Notes: generated from the letters alone by a model not told the origin. A stretch of DNA of 14,704 bases from Chlamydiia bacterium (GCA_014239035.1 JAAZZY010000038.1:1-14704), one strand, 5' to 3'. Shown: positions 1 to 6,841, numbered from the stretch's first letter. Numbers and translations: made by a program.

Positions 1-319
1 TCTTATTTCCTTAAAAAACAACATCAATGTTTTCTCTGAAAACAAGAGAGCCATTACTCTTTTAAACACTGAAAAGTTTGGACAAGTGGTCTATGCTGAA
101 GTTGGAGCTGTTTGCGTGGGATCTATTGTGCAGACTTTTGAAATGGGAAAACTCTTCAAAAAAGGAGATGAGAAAGGCTACTTTGCTTTTGGAGGCTCTT
201 CTTTAGTCTTGCTCTTTGAAGAAAATAGAATTGAGTTAGCACCCGATTTACTGGCCAGCCCAGATTATCTTGAAACCAGATGCCAATTTGGACAAATCTT
301 AGGAAAAGCTACGCGCTAG
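1..319 (+). CDS. psd: Phosphatidylserine decarboxylase proenzyme, C-terminal part (5' truncated by window edge)
   Basis: Converts phosphatidylserine to phosphatidylethanolamine at the inner membrane, the last step of PE synthesis. The reading frame is open from position 2, so the gene starts before the window and the first in-frame ATG at 86 is internal. Visible family signatures are the segment ENKRAITLLNTE, then VVYAEVGAVCVGSIVQTF, KGDEKGYF, and FGGSSLVLLFE. The GGSS motif (Gly codon 194-196, Ser codon 197-199) fits the self-cleavage site where the serine becomes the pyruvoyl group of the alpha chain. The end of the protein (ETRCQFGQILGKATR) is the usual short C-terminal tail. The stop at 317-319 overlaps the end of the convergent gene by 11 bases. 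In Chlamydia psd lies close to secA, as here. Assignment is by motif recognition and is strong. Confidence 0.93.
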   Translation, partial: LISLKNNINVFSENKRAITLLNTEKFGQVVYAEVGAVCVGSIVQTFEMGKLFKKGDEKGYFAFGGSSLVLLFEENRIELAPDLLASPDYLETRCQFGQILGKATR

Positions 320-1007
320 CATCCGTTATTTGAAAAGCAACACCTAAAGGCTCTACTTGACTCTCCATAAAATATTCTTTAGCAGAAAATGCGATATACA
401 TTGCTAACAAACTTCTAAAACTATGTGTAAAAAGTGTTGAGCTAGGGGCAAGGATTCCTTGTTGAGCAAACAGGATATCACCCACATCTACTACTCTATC
501 TAGGGCCGTCCCAACAACCCTTCCAGGCAGTGTAACTAAATTATATGCTGCAGACCCTACATATAAACCTGTTTGAGCACCTGCTGCAGCGCCATCTAAG
601 ACTCCTTTAAGAAATCCACCTAATGCACCTATGACCCCTCCTGCAACTGCACCAATTGGATTAAGAGCATCTGTCAATAATGTAAAATCAACAAGCTGAT
701 TAGCAACAATGCCTGCCAATGCAAATGTTAGAGCCTGATTCTGGAAAGTTGTGCCTGCCTCCGAAGCAAGCTGCTTTGCAAGAATTCCAATTGCAATAGT
801 CGCTGCAAAAGATGCTATTTTATTAATTTTTTTTCCTGCCTGACCTCCAACATCTTGGCCTACCTGCGCTCCTTTAGAAGAACCATTGTAAGCTCCTTTT
901 AAAGCGCCGATGACAGTCCCTGCAGCTCCTGCTACTACAGTTGGAACTGCAGCAGCTCCATACTCTAAAACCTTATCTAGTTTTGTTGCAATTGATGTTA
1001 GGACCAT
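309..1007 (-). CDS. Hypothetical glycine-zipper protein, paralogue A (232 aa)
   Basis: Function unknown. The protein has two helical glycine ladders: Gly at residues 30, 34, 38, 42, 46, 50, 54 and 58, and again at 119, 123, 127, 131, 135, 139, 143, 147 and 151, each exactly four apart. Between them lie two hydrophobic stretches (about 64-84 and 92-115) that could form a membrane hairpin, and a weaker hydrophobic segment sits near 206-220. It is clearly related to the upstream gene at 1039-1851: both begin MVL-SI with DKV at 11-13, and the ladders are in register. There is no cleavable signal peptide. Start chosen for AGGAG (1013-1017) five bases upstream. The 31-base gap to the upstream paralogue suggests one transcript. 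Glycine-zipper helices pack closely in membranes, and paired hydrophobic helices recall inclusion-membrane proteins of chlamydiae, but that role is inference only. Confidence 0.8.
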   Translation of the reverse strand: MVLTSIATKLDKVLEYGAAAVPTVVAGAAGTVIGALKGAYNGSSKGAQVGQDVGGQAGKKINKIASFAATIAIGILAKQLASEAGTTFQNQALTFALAGIVANQLVDFTLLTDALNPIGAVAGGVIGALGGFLKGVLDGAAAGAQTGLYVGSAAYNLVTLPGRVVGTALDRVVDVGDILFAQQGILAPSSTLFTHSFRSLLAMYIAFSAKEYFMESQVEPLGVAFQITDASA

Positions 1008-1038
1008 GTTTTCTCCTAATTACTTTTTAAGCAAATTT

Positions 1039-1851
1039 TTATGCCATTAATTCAATGTAGTGCTCTGCGAAAACCTTAATAGCTTGAAGTGTTTCGCTTT
1101 GATTTGGATAACTCACTGCTGATGCAACGAAGTTTGCTCCCACTCTATTAGCAGTTTGAAGAATCTCGTTTCGAGCCTCTTCTGACAATGTTGCAAAGTA
1201 TGCTAGAGCACCAGCTGCAGCTACCACTGACAATCCTTTGCACATATCTGCTAAAAAGGTAGATTTTGGTGGTGCTGGTAATACTGGTGCTGCCCCGAAA
1301 ATTCGTTTACCTAGTGAATGAGTAATACGTACAACTCCATCTGCTATTGTACCAACAGACTTACCCGGAAAAGCTATTACTGAATATAGTTTTTGAGCTA
1401 TAGAAAACCCTGTTTGAGCACCGAAAACAGTTCCTTTTGCAGCTCCTTTTAAAAGGCCATCTACTGCACCTACTACTGCACCCGCTGTTGATCCAATAGC
1501 TGGTCCCAAAATATTAGTTATTAGAGAAAATCCCAAAATTTGCGAAGCCGTGCTACCAGCTACAACAAAAGTTGCCGCTTGGCTGCTAAAATCAACTTCC
1601 GCATCTGCAGCTAACTGCATAGCCATAACCCCAACAGCAACTGATGTTACCAGGGTTGTAAGTTGGTTTAAGGCATCCCCTGCTGTTTGTCCGTATCCAT
1701 AGCCGGCTTTCGCCCCACTATATAGACCTTTACCAGCTCCTTTTACTCCTCCTAAAACAGCTCCTACTGCACCAGCAGCTAAAGCTGTGGGGGTACTTGA
1801 AACCGATTCAACAACCTTATCAAAACCTTTTCCTATTGATGCTAAAACCAT
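1039..1851 (-). CDS. Hypothetical glycine-zipper protein, paralogue B (270 aa)
   Basis: Function unknown; first gene of the minus-strand pair. Glycines occur every fourth residue at 30-58 (eight) and at 116-148 (nine), the same layout as in the downstream paralogue. The two ladders also resemble each other: GAVLGGVKG in the first and GAVVGAVDG in the second, so the gene probably holds an old internal duplication. Hydrophobic segments lie at about 64-82 and 92-115 between the ladders. A further one near 204-223 is followed by a C-terminal domain of about 47 residues that paralogue A lacks. A proline-rich hinge (VLPAPPK, about 190-196) separates the parts. AAGGAG at 1859-1864 lies seven bases before the ATG, and a strong promoter lies just upstream (1886-1914). 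No signal peptide is seen. A membrane-inserting or type III-secreted role is possible but unproven. Confidence 0.8.
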   Translation of the reverse strand: MVLASIGKGFDKVVESVSSTPTALAAGAVGAVLGGVKGAGKGLYSGAKAGYGYGQTAGDALNQLTTLVTSVAVGVMAMQLAADAEVDFSSQAATFVVAGSTASQILGFSLITNILGPAIGSTAGAVVGAVDGLLKGAAKGTVFGAQTGFSIAQKLYSVIAFPGKSVGTIADGVVRITHSLGKRIFGAAPVLPAPPKSTFLADMCKGLSVVAAAGALAYFATLSEEARNEILQTANRVGANFVASAVSYPNQSETLQAIKVFAEHYIELMA

Positions 1852-1885
1852 CGTAGTTCTCCTTTATTAACGATATCCTTATCTA

Positions 1886-1914
1886 ATTATAATTATATTT
1901 TTATTTAATATCAA
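1886..1914 (-). promoter_or_regulatory. Sigma-70-type promoter for the glycine-zipper gene pair
   Basis: On the minus strand, TTGATA (1909-1914) is followed by exactly 17 bases and TATAAT (1886-1891). This is a perfect -10 and a five-of-six -35 at the best spacing. Predicted transcription start is near 1879, giving a leader of about 28 bases before the ATG at 1851. The surroundings are very AT-rich, so chance matches are more likely than usual, but element quality and spacing together are convincing. Confidence 0.65.
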
Positions 1915-1927
1915 TGAAAAAATTTAC

Positions 1928-1956
1928 TTGATTTCTTTATTAAAAATTAATATAAT
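1928..1956 (+). promoter_or_regulatory. Sigma-70-type promoter for the duplicated-domain gene
   Basis: TTGATT (1928-1933), 17 bases, then TATAAT (1951-1956). Predicted start is near 1963, about 32 bases before the ATG at 1995. Only 13 bases separate its -35 from that of the divergent promoter, so the two may compete for polymerase or share control. Confidence 0.65.
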
Positions 1957-1994
1957 TAATATAGAATGGTAATTAGTAAACAAAGGAAACCCTC

Positions 1995-2723
1995 ATGATA
2001 AACTTATCAACCGTAGCCCCAACCGCGATTTCCACAGCTTGGACCCTAGGCGTAGGTATCAAGAGCCTGGTCCCAAATATCTATAATGGAGACCAAGATG
2101 GACAGGGCCCTTATAGCAACGTGGCTAAAAGAGCCTTTCAAGCTGCACTTCAAGGAATCACAGCTATTGCGATGGTAACTGCAATCAGCGGTATTATTCA
2201 GATGATGCCTTCTACTGACGCTACAGTTGATATCCCAGTATTTAATAATAGTACTTTCAATGGAACATACCCATTGGGAGGCCCCCAAGTTCCTATGGGT
2301 GGAGACGGGCAAGATACTGTAATACAAGATCTTATACAAAATTTAATCGAAGGAATCCTTGCTCAGCTACCCATTGAAGTAACCGTAGGGACAGCCAAAA
2401 AGGCCATTGCCACAGCTATTGTTGCCATTGGCGGGACTAGCTCCATTCTCAACATTATTCGAGGAGATTCTGACAATTTCTCAAAGCCCTATGCAACAGT
2501 TACCAAAAGGACATTTCAATCCCTAATTATTGGCCTGACAGCCCTCTCTTTAAGGAGCCTATATCAGCTAAATCCTGAACTTGCAAATACAGGCCTTGCA
2601 ATGGCAGCATCATATGGCTGGAGCGGACTCAAATCAGCAGTACTTACTGCTGCAGATTTGACGACTAGAGCTACAGGAACGGCTTTGAAAGTCACTCAAT
2701 ATCTTTACACTAATTGGATGTAA
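1995..2723 (+). CDS. Hypothetical protein with internal duplication (242 aa)
   Basis: No family recognised. The protein consists of two related halves joined by a linker of about 65 residues. Residues 11-69 and 137-192 align at an offset of 125-126 residues. Shared positions include AI-TA (11-15 / 137-141), S (24 / 149 or 150), NI (28-29 / 153-154), GD-D (32-35 / 157-160), PY (39-40 / 165-166), KR-FQ (45-49 / 171-175) and G-TA (54-57 / 180-183). Each half seems to be a hydrophobic helix, a GD loop, a KR-FQ amphipathic turn and a second hydrophobic helix. The linker is polar and rich in Asn, Gly and Pro. AAAGGAAA lies about 5-10 bases before the ATG, and a good promoter lies at 1928-1956. It is divergent from the glycine-zipper pair and upstream of secA. 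A membrane-associated or secreted protein is plausible, but no function can be assigned. Confidence 0.82.
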   Translation: MINLSTVAPTAISTAWTLGVGIKSLVPNIYNGDQDGQGPYSNVAKRAFQAALQGITAIAMVTAISGIIQMMPSTDATVDIPVFNNSTFNGTYPLGGPQVPMGGDGQDTVIQDLIQNLIEGILAQLPIEVTVGTAKKAIATAIVAIGGTSSILNIIRGDSDNFSKPYATVTKRTFQSLIIGLTALSLRSLYQLNPELANTGLAMAASYGWSGLKSAVLTAADLTTRATGTALKVTQYLYTNWM

Positions 2724-2752
2724 TTAAAGAGATTTGTAAAGTAAATATTTTA

Positions 2753-2793
2753 AAAATAAGGCTTTGTTGCGCATTGCAATAAAGTCTTATTTT
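2753..2793 (+). terminator. Long hairpin between the duplicated-domain gene and secA, probable terminator
   Basis: An 18-base left arm (2753-2770) pairs with 2776-2793 around a five-base loop (GCATT). Sixteen pairs are Watson-Crick and the other two become G-U in RNA read from the plus strand. The right arm ends in TTATTTT and the left begins with AAAA, so it could end transcription from either side. It lies 30 bases after the stop at 2723. The hairpin overlaps the likely secA -35 element. Confidence 0.65.
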
Positions 2794-2803
2794 CATTTAT
2801 AAT
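2774..2803 (+). promoter_or_regulatory. Candidate secA promoter overlapping the hairpin
   Basis: TTGCAA (2774-2779), 18 bases, then a perfect TATAAT (2798-2803). The -35 matches four of six. Predicted start is near 2810, about 29 bases before the secA ATG. The -35 lies in the loop and right arm of the hairpin at 2753-2793. Confidence 0.45.
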
Positions 2804-2838
2804 GCTATTTACAGGTAATTGCTTACGACAAGGATGTC

Positions 2839-5800
2839 ATGCTCAAAATAATTAAAAAAATATTTGGAACTGCACAAAGTCGACAAGTTGCAAAATACAA
2901 AAAAATTGTTAACCAAGTAAACTCTTTCGATGAGAAATTCGAGCCTTTATCTGATGAAGAAATCCGCTCAAAAACTCAAGAGTTTAAAGATCGCTACCAA
3001 AACGGAGAGAGCTTAGATCAGCTTCTTCCAGAAGCATTTGCTGTCATCAAGAATGTCTGCAGGCGCATGCTCGGGACTCAGGTTCATGTCTCAGGATATG
3101 ACCAAAAGTGGGATATGGTTCCTTATGATGTTCAGATTATTGGGGCGATTACTCTACACAAGGGCTGTGTTGCTGAAATGCAGACTGGAGAAGGAAAGAC
3201 CCTAACTGCGGTCCTGCCTATTTACCTCAATACTCTAACTCAAAAGCCTGTCCACCTTGTTACTGTCAACGACTACCTGGTTAAACGTGACTGTGAGTGG
3301 GCTGGAGCTGTCTTAAGATGGCTTGGCATTACCTGCGGAGCACTTACAACTGACACCCCACCAGATCAAAGAAAGGCTATCTATCAAAATGATGTGGTTT
3401 ATGGAACAGCATCTGAATTTGGGTTTGACTATCTTCGTGACAATTCCATGGCGTTAAATAGTGAAGAACAAGTTCAAGGTTCATTTTACTATGCTATTGT
3501 GGATGAAATTGACTCTATTTTGATTGATGAAGCGCGCACACCTTTAATTATTTCTGGCCCAGTTGCCAAAAGTCAACAGCTCTATCATGAGCTTAAAGAC
3601 AGCGTCTCTCAGATCGTTAGAATGCAGCGAGATCACTGCAGCCGTTATGCAAGTGAAGCTAAAAAGCTTCTCGATCAAAGTGGATATGAGCTGCGCGCTG
3701 AAGAGCAAAGTAAACGATCCAAAGATCAAGAGTTCCTCATTAATCAAGCAATCAAAAAACTATGGATTGTCAGCAAGGGAACTCCCCGCAACAAAGTCCT
3801 TAAAAGAATCTTGGAAGATCCAGATCTAAGAGGAAAAATTGATGAACTAGATATTTTTTACTACAGCGAACAAAATAAGATAGAGAAAGCTAAAATCCTA
3901 TCTGATCTTTTTGTCATTGTAGATGAAAAAGCAAGTGAATATGAACTCACTGATAAAGGGATTCACACTTGGGCAGAATCAGCTGATGGAGGCTCCATCG
4001 ATGATTTTACCATGCTAGACCTAGGCCCTCTATATGCTGAAATAGAAAATCATCCAGAGTGGACAGCTGATGAGAAGATGCACAAAAAAACAGAGCTACA
4101 AGAGCAGGATGCCAAACGTAAAGAGCGCGCTCACAACTTGCGCCAGCTTCTTCGCGCCCATCTTTTAATGGAAAAAGATGTCGACTATATTATCCAAGAG
4201 GATGCTGTAGTCATCATCGATGAGAATACAGGCCGCCCACAACCGGGTCGACGCTTCTCTGATGGTTTGCACCAAGCAATTGAAGCTAAAGAAAACGTCG
4301 AGATCCAAAAAGAGACTCAGACATACGCTACAATAACACTTCAAAATTACTTCCGTTTGTATGATAAAGTCTCAGGGATGACAGGAACAGCTATCACCGA
4401 GGCCAGTGAATTTAAAGAAATCTACAAGATGGATGTTTTGGAAATTCCATCCAACGTTCCTTGTCAGAGAAATGATGCTCATGATGAAATTTACATGACT
4501 GAGCGTGAAAAATATAATGCTATCTTAAAAGAGATTAAAGAAGTTCATTCTAAAGGTAGACCCATTCTAATTGGTACAGAGTCTGTAGAGATTTCTGAAA
4601 AGCTCTCTCGCATTCTACGCTCGAATGGTCTTCCACATACAGTGTTGAATGCTAAACACCATGAAAGAGAAGCCGAGATCATTGCAGATGCAGGAAAAGA
4701 AAAGTCTATTACTATTGCCACAAACATGGCTGGTCGTGGAACAGATATTAAAGTTTCAAGAGAAGTTGTAAGCTACGGTGGACTACACGTGATTGGAACG
4801 TGTCGTCATCAATCACGAAGAATTGATCGTCAGCTTCGTGGTCGTTGTGCTCGTCAAGGAGATCCGGGCTCGTCAAAATTCTATGTTTCTTTTGAAGATC
4901 AGCTTATGCGTCTTTTTGCTTCTCCAAAACTCAATTCCATGATCAAGAAGTGGCGTCCACCTGAAGGTGAAGCTATTTCTGCTGGCATCTTAAATAAATC
5001 TATTGAGACGGCTCAAAAAAGAATTGAGCAGCGCAACTACACCATCCGTAAATACACGCTTGAATACGACGATGTGATTAACAAACAGCGCCAAGAGATT
5101 TACAGGTTCCGCAATGAAATTTTAAATACAGGGGAAGCCTTTGTACATTTGCGAGAGCTTTTAGAAGAAGAAGTGGCTGCTCAAGCATATCGCTTTTTTA
5201 ATCATAGGGAAACAAAAGGTCCGTGGAACGCTCAAGGATTTTACGAGTGGCTTATCTCCATCTTCCCAGTTACTTTTGATAGGAAAGAACTTGAGAACTT
5301 CACAAATCTAGAAGAACTTGAAAAACATGTTTTTGATCGCATAAGCTCTGAGCTTACTTTGAAAATGAATACACTAGGGCAAAAAGCATTAGAGCTGCTT
5401 CCACAAGATGCAGATAAAGATGCTTGTTCTTCGATCCTCAATCAAACCATTCAAAACCTCATCGTGCAGACAATCGATGAAAACTGGCAGCAGCATTTGC
5501 TTGCTATAGACTACTTGCGAGCAGAAGTATCTCTTAGATCTGTTGCCAACAAAGACCCTCTTTTAGAATTTAAGCAAGAGTCTTTCCAAGCCTTTGAAGG
5601 TATGGTCAATCGACTAAACATCGCTATCTTAAAAGGGATCTTCAAAATTGAAATTATGTCACGCGAGCAGCATCAGCTATCTCTTCAAGAGATGCTCTCA
5701 GATCTTAATTTTCAAACAGAGCAGTCTCTACTTCCAGAGCTTGGAGCAGGAGCTAGTCAAGAGCAATCTATAGCTGAGGCTAAACCACAAACCATAATTA

Positions 5801-5889
5801 ATGATCCTCGCACCAAGCGCAATGAACCTTGCCCTTGCGGAAGCGGTAAGAAACACAAAAAGTGCTGCGGAGCAGAAGTTATTCAATAA
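2839..5889 (+). CDS. secA: Preprotein translocase ATPase SecA (1016 aa)
   Basis: Motor ATPase that drives unfolded preproteins through SecYEG. Domain landmarks in order: Walker A MQTGEGKT (114-121), the VTVNDYLVKRD motif, FGFDYLRDN, Walker B VDEIDSILIDEAR (221-233), the region around DYIIQEDAVVIIDENTGRPQPGRRF, SGMTGTA, TNMAGRGTDIKVS, and the arginine-finger region RRIDRQLRGRCARQGDPGSSKFYVS. The scaffold segment NWQQHLLAIDYLRAEVSLRS follows, then a C-terminal SEC-C zinc motif CPCGSGKKHKKCC. At 1016 residues it is longer than the roughly 900 of the E. coli enzyme. Most of the excess is a charged insertion between ISGP (about 239) and FVIVDEKASEYELTDKG (about 358), in the preprotein cross-linking region. 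Comparable large insertions are known in chlamydial and some other SecA proteins. AAGGA (2830-2834) lies four bases before the ATG. Its stop is three bases from that of the convergent gene. Confidence 0.98.
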   Translation: MLKIIKKIFGTAQSRQVAKYKKIVNQVNSFDEKFEPLSDEEIRSKTQEFKDRYQNGESLDQLLPEAFAVIKNVCRRMLGTQVHVSGYDQKWDMVPYDVQIIGAITLHKGCVAEMQTGEGKTLTAVLPIYLNTLTQKPVHLVTVNDYLVKRDCEWAGAVLRWLGITCGALTTDTPPDQRKAIYQNDVVYGTASEFGFDYLRDNSMALNSEEQVQGSFYYAIVDEIDSILIDEARTPLIISGPVAKSQQLYHELKDSVSQIVRMQRDHCSRYASEAKKLLDQSGYELRAEEQSKRSKDQEFLINQAIKKLWIVSKGTPRNKVLKRILEDPDLRGKIDELDIFYYSEQNKIEKAKILSDLFVIVDEKASEYELTDKGIHTWAESADGGSIDDFTMLDLGPLYAEIENHPEWTADEKMHKKTELQEQDAKRKERAHNLRQLLRAHLLMEKDVDYIIQEDAVVIIDENTGRPQPGRRFSDGLHQAIEAKENVEIQKETQTYATITLQNYFRLYDKVSGMTGTAITEASEFKEIYKMDVLEIPSNVPCQRNDAHDEIYMTEREKYNAILKEIKEVHSKGRPILIGTESVEISEKLSRILRSNGLPHTVLNAKHHEREAEIIADAGKEKSITIATNMAGRGTDIKVSREVVSYGGLHVIGTCRHQSRRIDRQLRGRCARQGDPGSSKFYVSFEDQLMRLFASPKLNSMIKKWRPPEGEAISAGILNKSIETAQKRIEQRNYTIRKYTLEYDDVINKQRQEIYRFRNEILNTGEAFVHLRELLEEEVAAQAYRFFNHRETKGPWNAQGFYEWLISIFPVTFDRKELENFTNLEELEKHVFDRISSELTLKMNTLGQKALELLPQDADKDACSSILNQTIQNLIVQTIDENWQQHLLAIDYLRAEVSLRSVANKDPLLEFKQESFQAFEGMVNRLNIAILKGIFKIEIMSREQHQLSLQEMLSDLNFQTEQSLLPELGAGASQEQSIAEAKPQTIINDPRTKRNEPCPCGSGKKHKKCCGAEVIQ

Positions 5890-5892
5890 ATG

Positions 5893-6441
5893 TTATCTTT
5901 CAAGCGGATTGGTAAAGCTGTGATCATCTAATGATCTCAGCTTCTCTTTTTTTGGAAAAAGAGACTTATATCCTAAGTATAGTAAAGGCAACGCCCCCAA
6001 TATATAGAAAATACAAAACTTAGATCTAAATTGAAAGGTAAGGCTGCCTTCTGTTGAAAACAGAGCTATTGTTAGTCCTAATATAAAGAGGACAGAGCCT
6101 GGGATAAGCAAAAGCAGGCTTGCCAAAGGGTTCTCTACATCGGCATTATTTTTTGGGCTTTGGGCAGGTTTAGGCCCTTGCTTTGTTTCCCCCATATCTG
6201 GCTCCTGAGTAAAACTTTGCCCATAGCTTTGATAAGGCGGTTGAAAAGAGTCAGGCGCTGCTTGTTGTCCTGTAGAGCGTTGCTCCATCGCTTCAGATAT
6301 AGGATTCTCCAAATTAGGCTCCTGATTTTTCTCTTCCTGATATTCAGATAAGGTTGCGCCACAATATGGGCATTTCATTTCATAGACATGTACATAGCCA
6401 TCACAATTCCAACAGAGTTTTTTATGCGTCTTTGTGCTCAT
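5893..6441 (-). CDS. Hypothetical zinc-ribbon membrane protein (182 aa)
   Basis: An N-terminal zinc ribbon has cysteines at 10, 13, 24 and 27 (CX2C-X10-CX2C: CWNC and CPYC). A long polar linker rich in Gln, Pro and Glu (about 33-103) follows. Two hydrophobic segments (about 104-130 and 138-160) then probably span the membrane as a hairpin, with a short charged tail. The predicted layout is a cytoplasmic ribbon tethered to the inner membrane. Such ribbons bind zinc and often mediate protein or nucleic-acid contacts, but the sequence does not say which. It converges with secA and stands alone on its strand, with a promoter candidate at 6515-6543. Shine-Dalgarno is only moderate (AAGGAAA on the minus strand). 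The real start is supported because the ribbon begins within ten residues of it. No specific function is assigned. Confidence 0.82.
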   Translation of the reverse strand: MSTKTHKKLCWNCDGYVHVYEMKCPYCGATLSEYQEEKNQEPNLENPISEAMEQRSTGQQAAPDSFQPPYQSYGQSFTQEPDMGETKQGPKPAQSPKNNADVENPLASLLLLIPGSVLFILGLTIALFSTEGSLTFQFRSKFCIFYILGALPLLYLGYKSLFPKKEKLRSLDDHSFTNPLER

Positions 6442-6514
6442 CTTTACGTTTCCTTTTTTGATTGCGTATGACCAAACCTATAAAAACATGCAAGAGACTT
6501 CTTACATGCTTGCT

Positions 6515-6543
6515 AGTATGAAGAAAAAAAAATAATTCGTCAA
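6515..6543 (-). promoter_or_regulatory. Candidate promoter for the zinc-ribbon gene
   Basis: On the minus strand, TTGACG (6538-6543; five of six) is followed by 17 bases and CATACT (6515-6520; four of six). Predicted start is near 6508, giving a leader of about 65 bases before the ATG at 6441. Confidence 0.5.
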
Positions 6544-6565
6544 AATGTAATGCATCAGAGCAGAA

Positions 6566-6581
6566 ATTGATTTAAATCAAT
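6566..6581. promoter_or_regulatory. Perfect 16-base palindrome containing an FNR/CRP-type TTGAT-N4-ATCAA site
   Basis: ATTGATTTAAATCAAT is its own reverse complement. The core (6567-6580) matches the textbook FNR-box consensus TTGAT-N4-ATCAA exactly. It runs into tandem TCAA units (to about 6589), which give a second, overlapping inverted repeat (6564-6572 with 6583-6591). Its centre is about 40.5 bases before the start predicted from TATAAA at 6602-6607, the usual place for an activator that replaces a -35. Whether this organism has an FNR/CRP-family regulator cannot be seen here. Confidence 0.4.
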
Positions 6582-6601
6582 CAATCAATTTTAACTTGGC
6601 C

Positions 6602-6607
6602 TATAAA
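6602..6607 (+). promoter_or_regulatory. Candidate -10 element (TATAAA) without a recognisable -35
   Basis: TATAAA matches five of six -10 positions and predicts a start near 6614. No TTG-type -35 occurs at 16-18 bases upstream. The palindrome at 6566-6581 occupies the activator position instead. It would drive the structured region at 6614-6797. Confidence 0.3.
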
Positions 6608-6613
6608 ATTATT

Positions 6614-6797
6614 TGAACTTTCCGTAAAAAACAATCACGCACTAGACTGATTGGAGAAAAAAATACAGAGATCCCATTATGGCAACAGCAGGAACAACTG
6701 TTCCTCTAAAATAACCTGAAAGTGGTGAATTCGGGCTTGAAACACCGTCTAAATTTAAATAAATTTTTTCATATAGCTCTCAAAGCTTTTTTGAGAG
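6614..6797 (+). ncRNA. Possible small structured RNA or leader with mini-ORF
   Basis: About 180 bases with no gene of normal size but with ordered structure. A hairpin AGGAAC-AACT-GTTCCT (6690-6705) comes first. Next is a second hairpin with an internal loop: GGTG (6724-6727) with CACC (6743-6746), and TTC (6730-6732) with GAA (6739-6741). Last is the terminator-like hairpin at 6777-6797. An 11-codon ORF (6679-6714, MATAGTTVPLK) lies across the first hairpin but has no good Shine-Dalgarno at the right distance. It does not match SRP RNA, tmRNA or RNase P features that I can recognise. A small RNA, an mRNA leader or a decayed gene are all possible. Confidence is low. Confidence 0.3.
6777..6797 (+). 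terminator. Terminator-like hairpin upstream of the lpdA promoter
   Basis: A perfect eight-base inverted repeat, CTCTCAAA / TTTGAGAG, with a five-base loop, is followed by TTTATCTTTT. It sits just before the lpdA promoter and after the structured region, so it most likely ends a plus-strand transcript begun upstream. Confidence 0.55.
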
Positions 6798-6813
6798 TTT
6801 ATCTTTTGCTCTT

Positions 6814-6841
6814 TTGATTTTTACTCAATTTTAGGTATAAT
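6814..6841 (+). promoter_or_regulatory. Promoter of the lpdA-lipA operon
   Basis: TTGATT (6814-6819), 16 bases, then a perfect TATAAT (6836-6841). Predicted start is near 6848, giving a leader of about 77 bases before the lpdA ATG at 6925. No clear riboswitch or attenuator is seen in that leader. Confidence 0.65.

Noticed and set aside
2046..2339. Minus-strand open frame of 97 codons inside the duplicated-domain gene
   Set aside because: It is antisense to a gene with clear internal protein-level repeats, has no Shine-Dalgarno support and an unnatural composition.
6679..6714. Eleven-codon ORF (MATAGTTVPLK) as a real gene
   Set aside because: The nearest good Shine-Dalgarno (GGAG at 6653) is too far upstream. 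I kept it only as part of the possible structured RNA.
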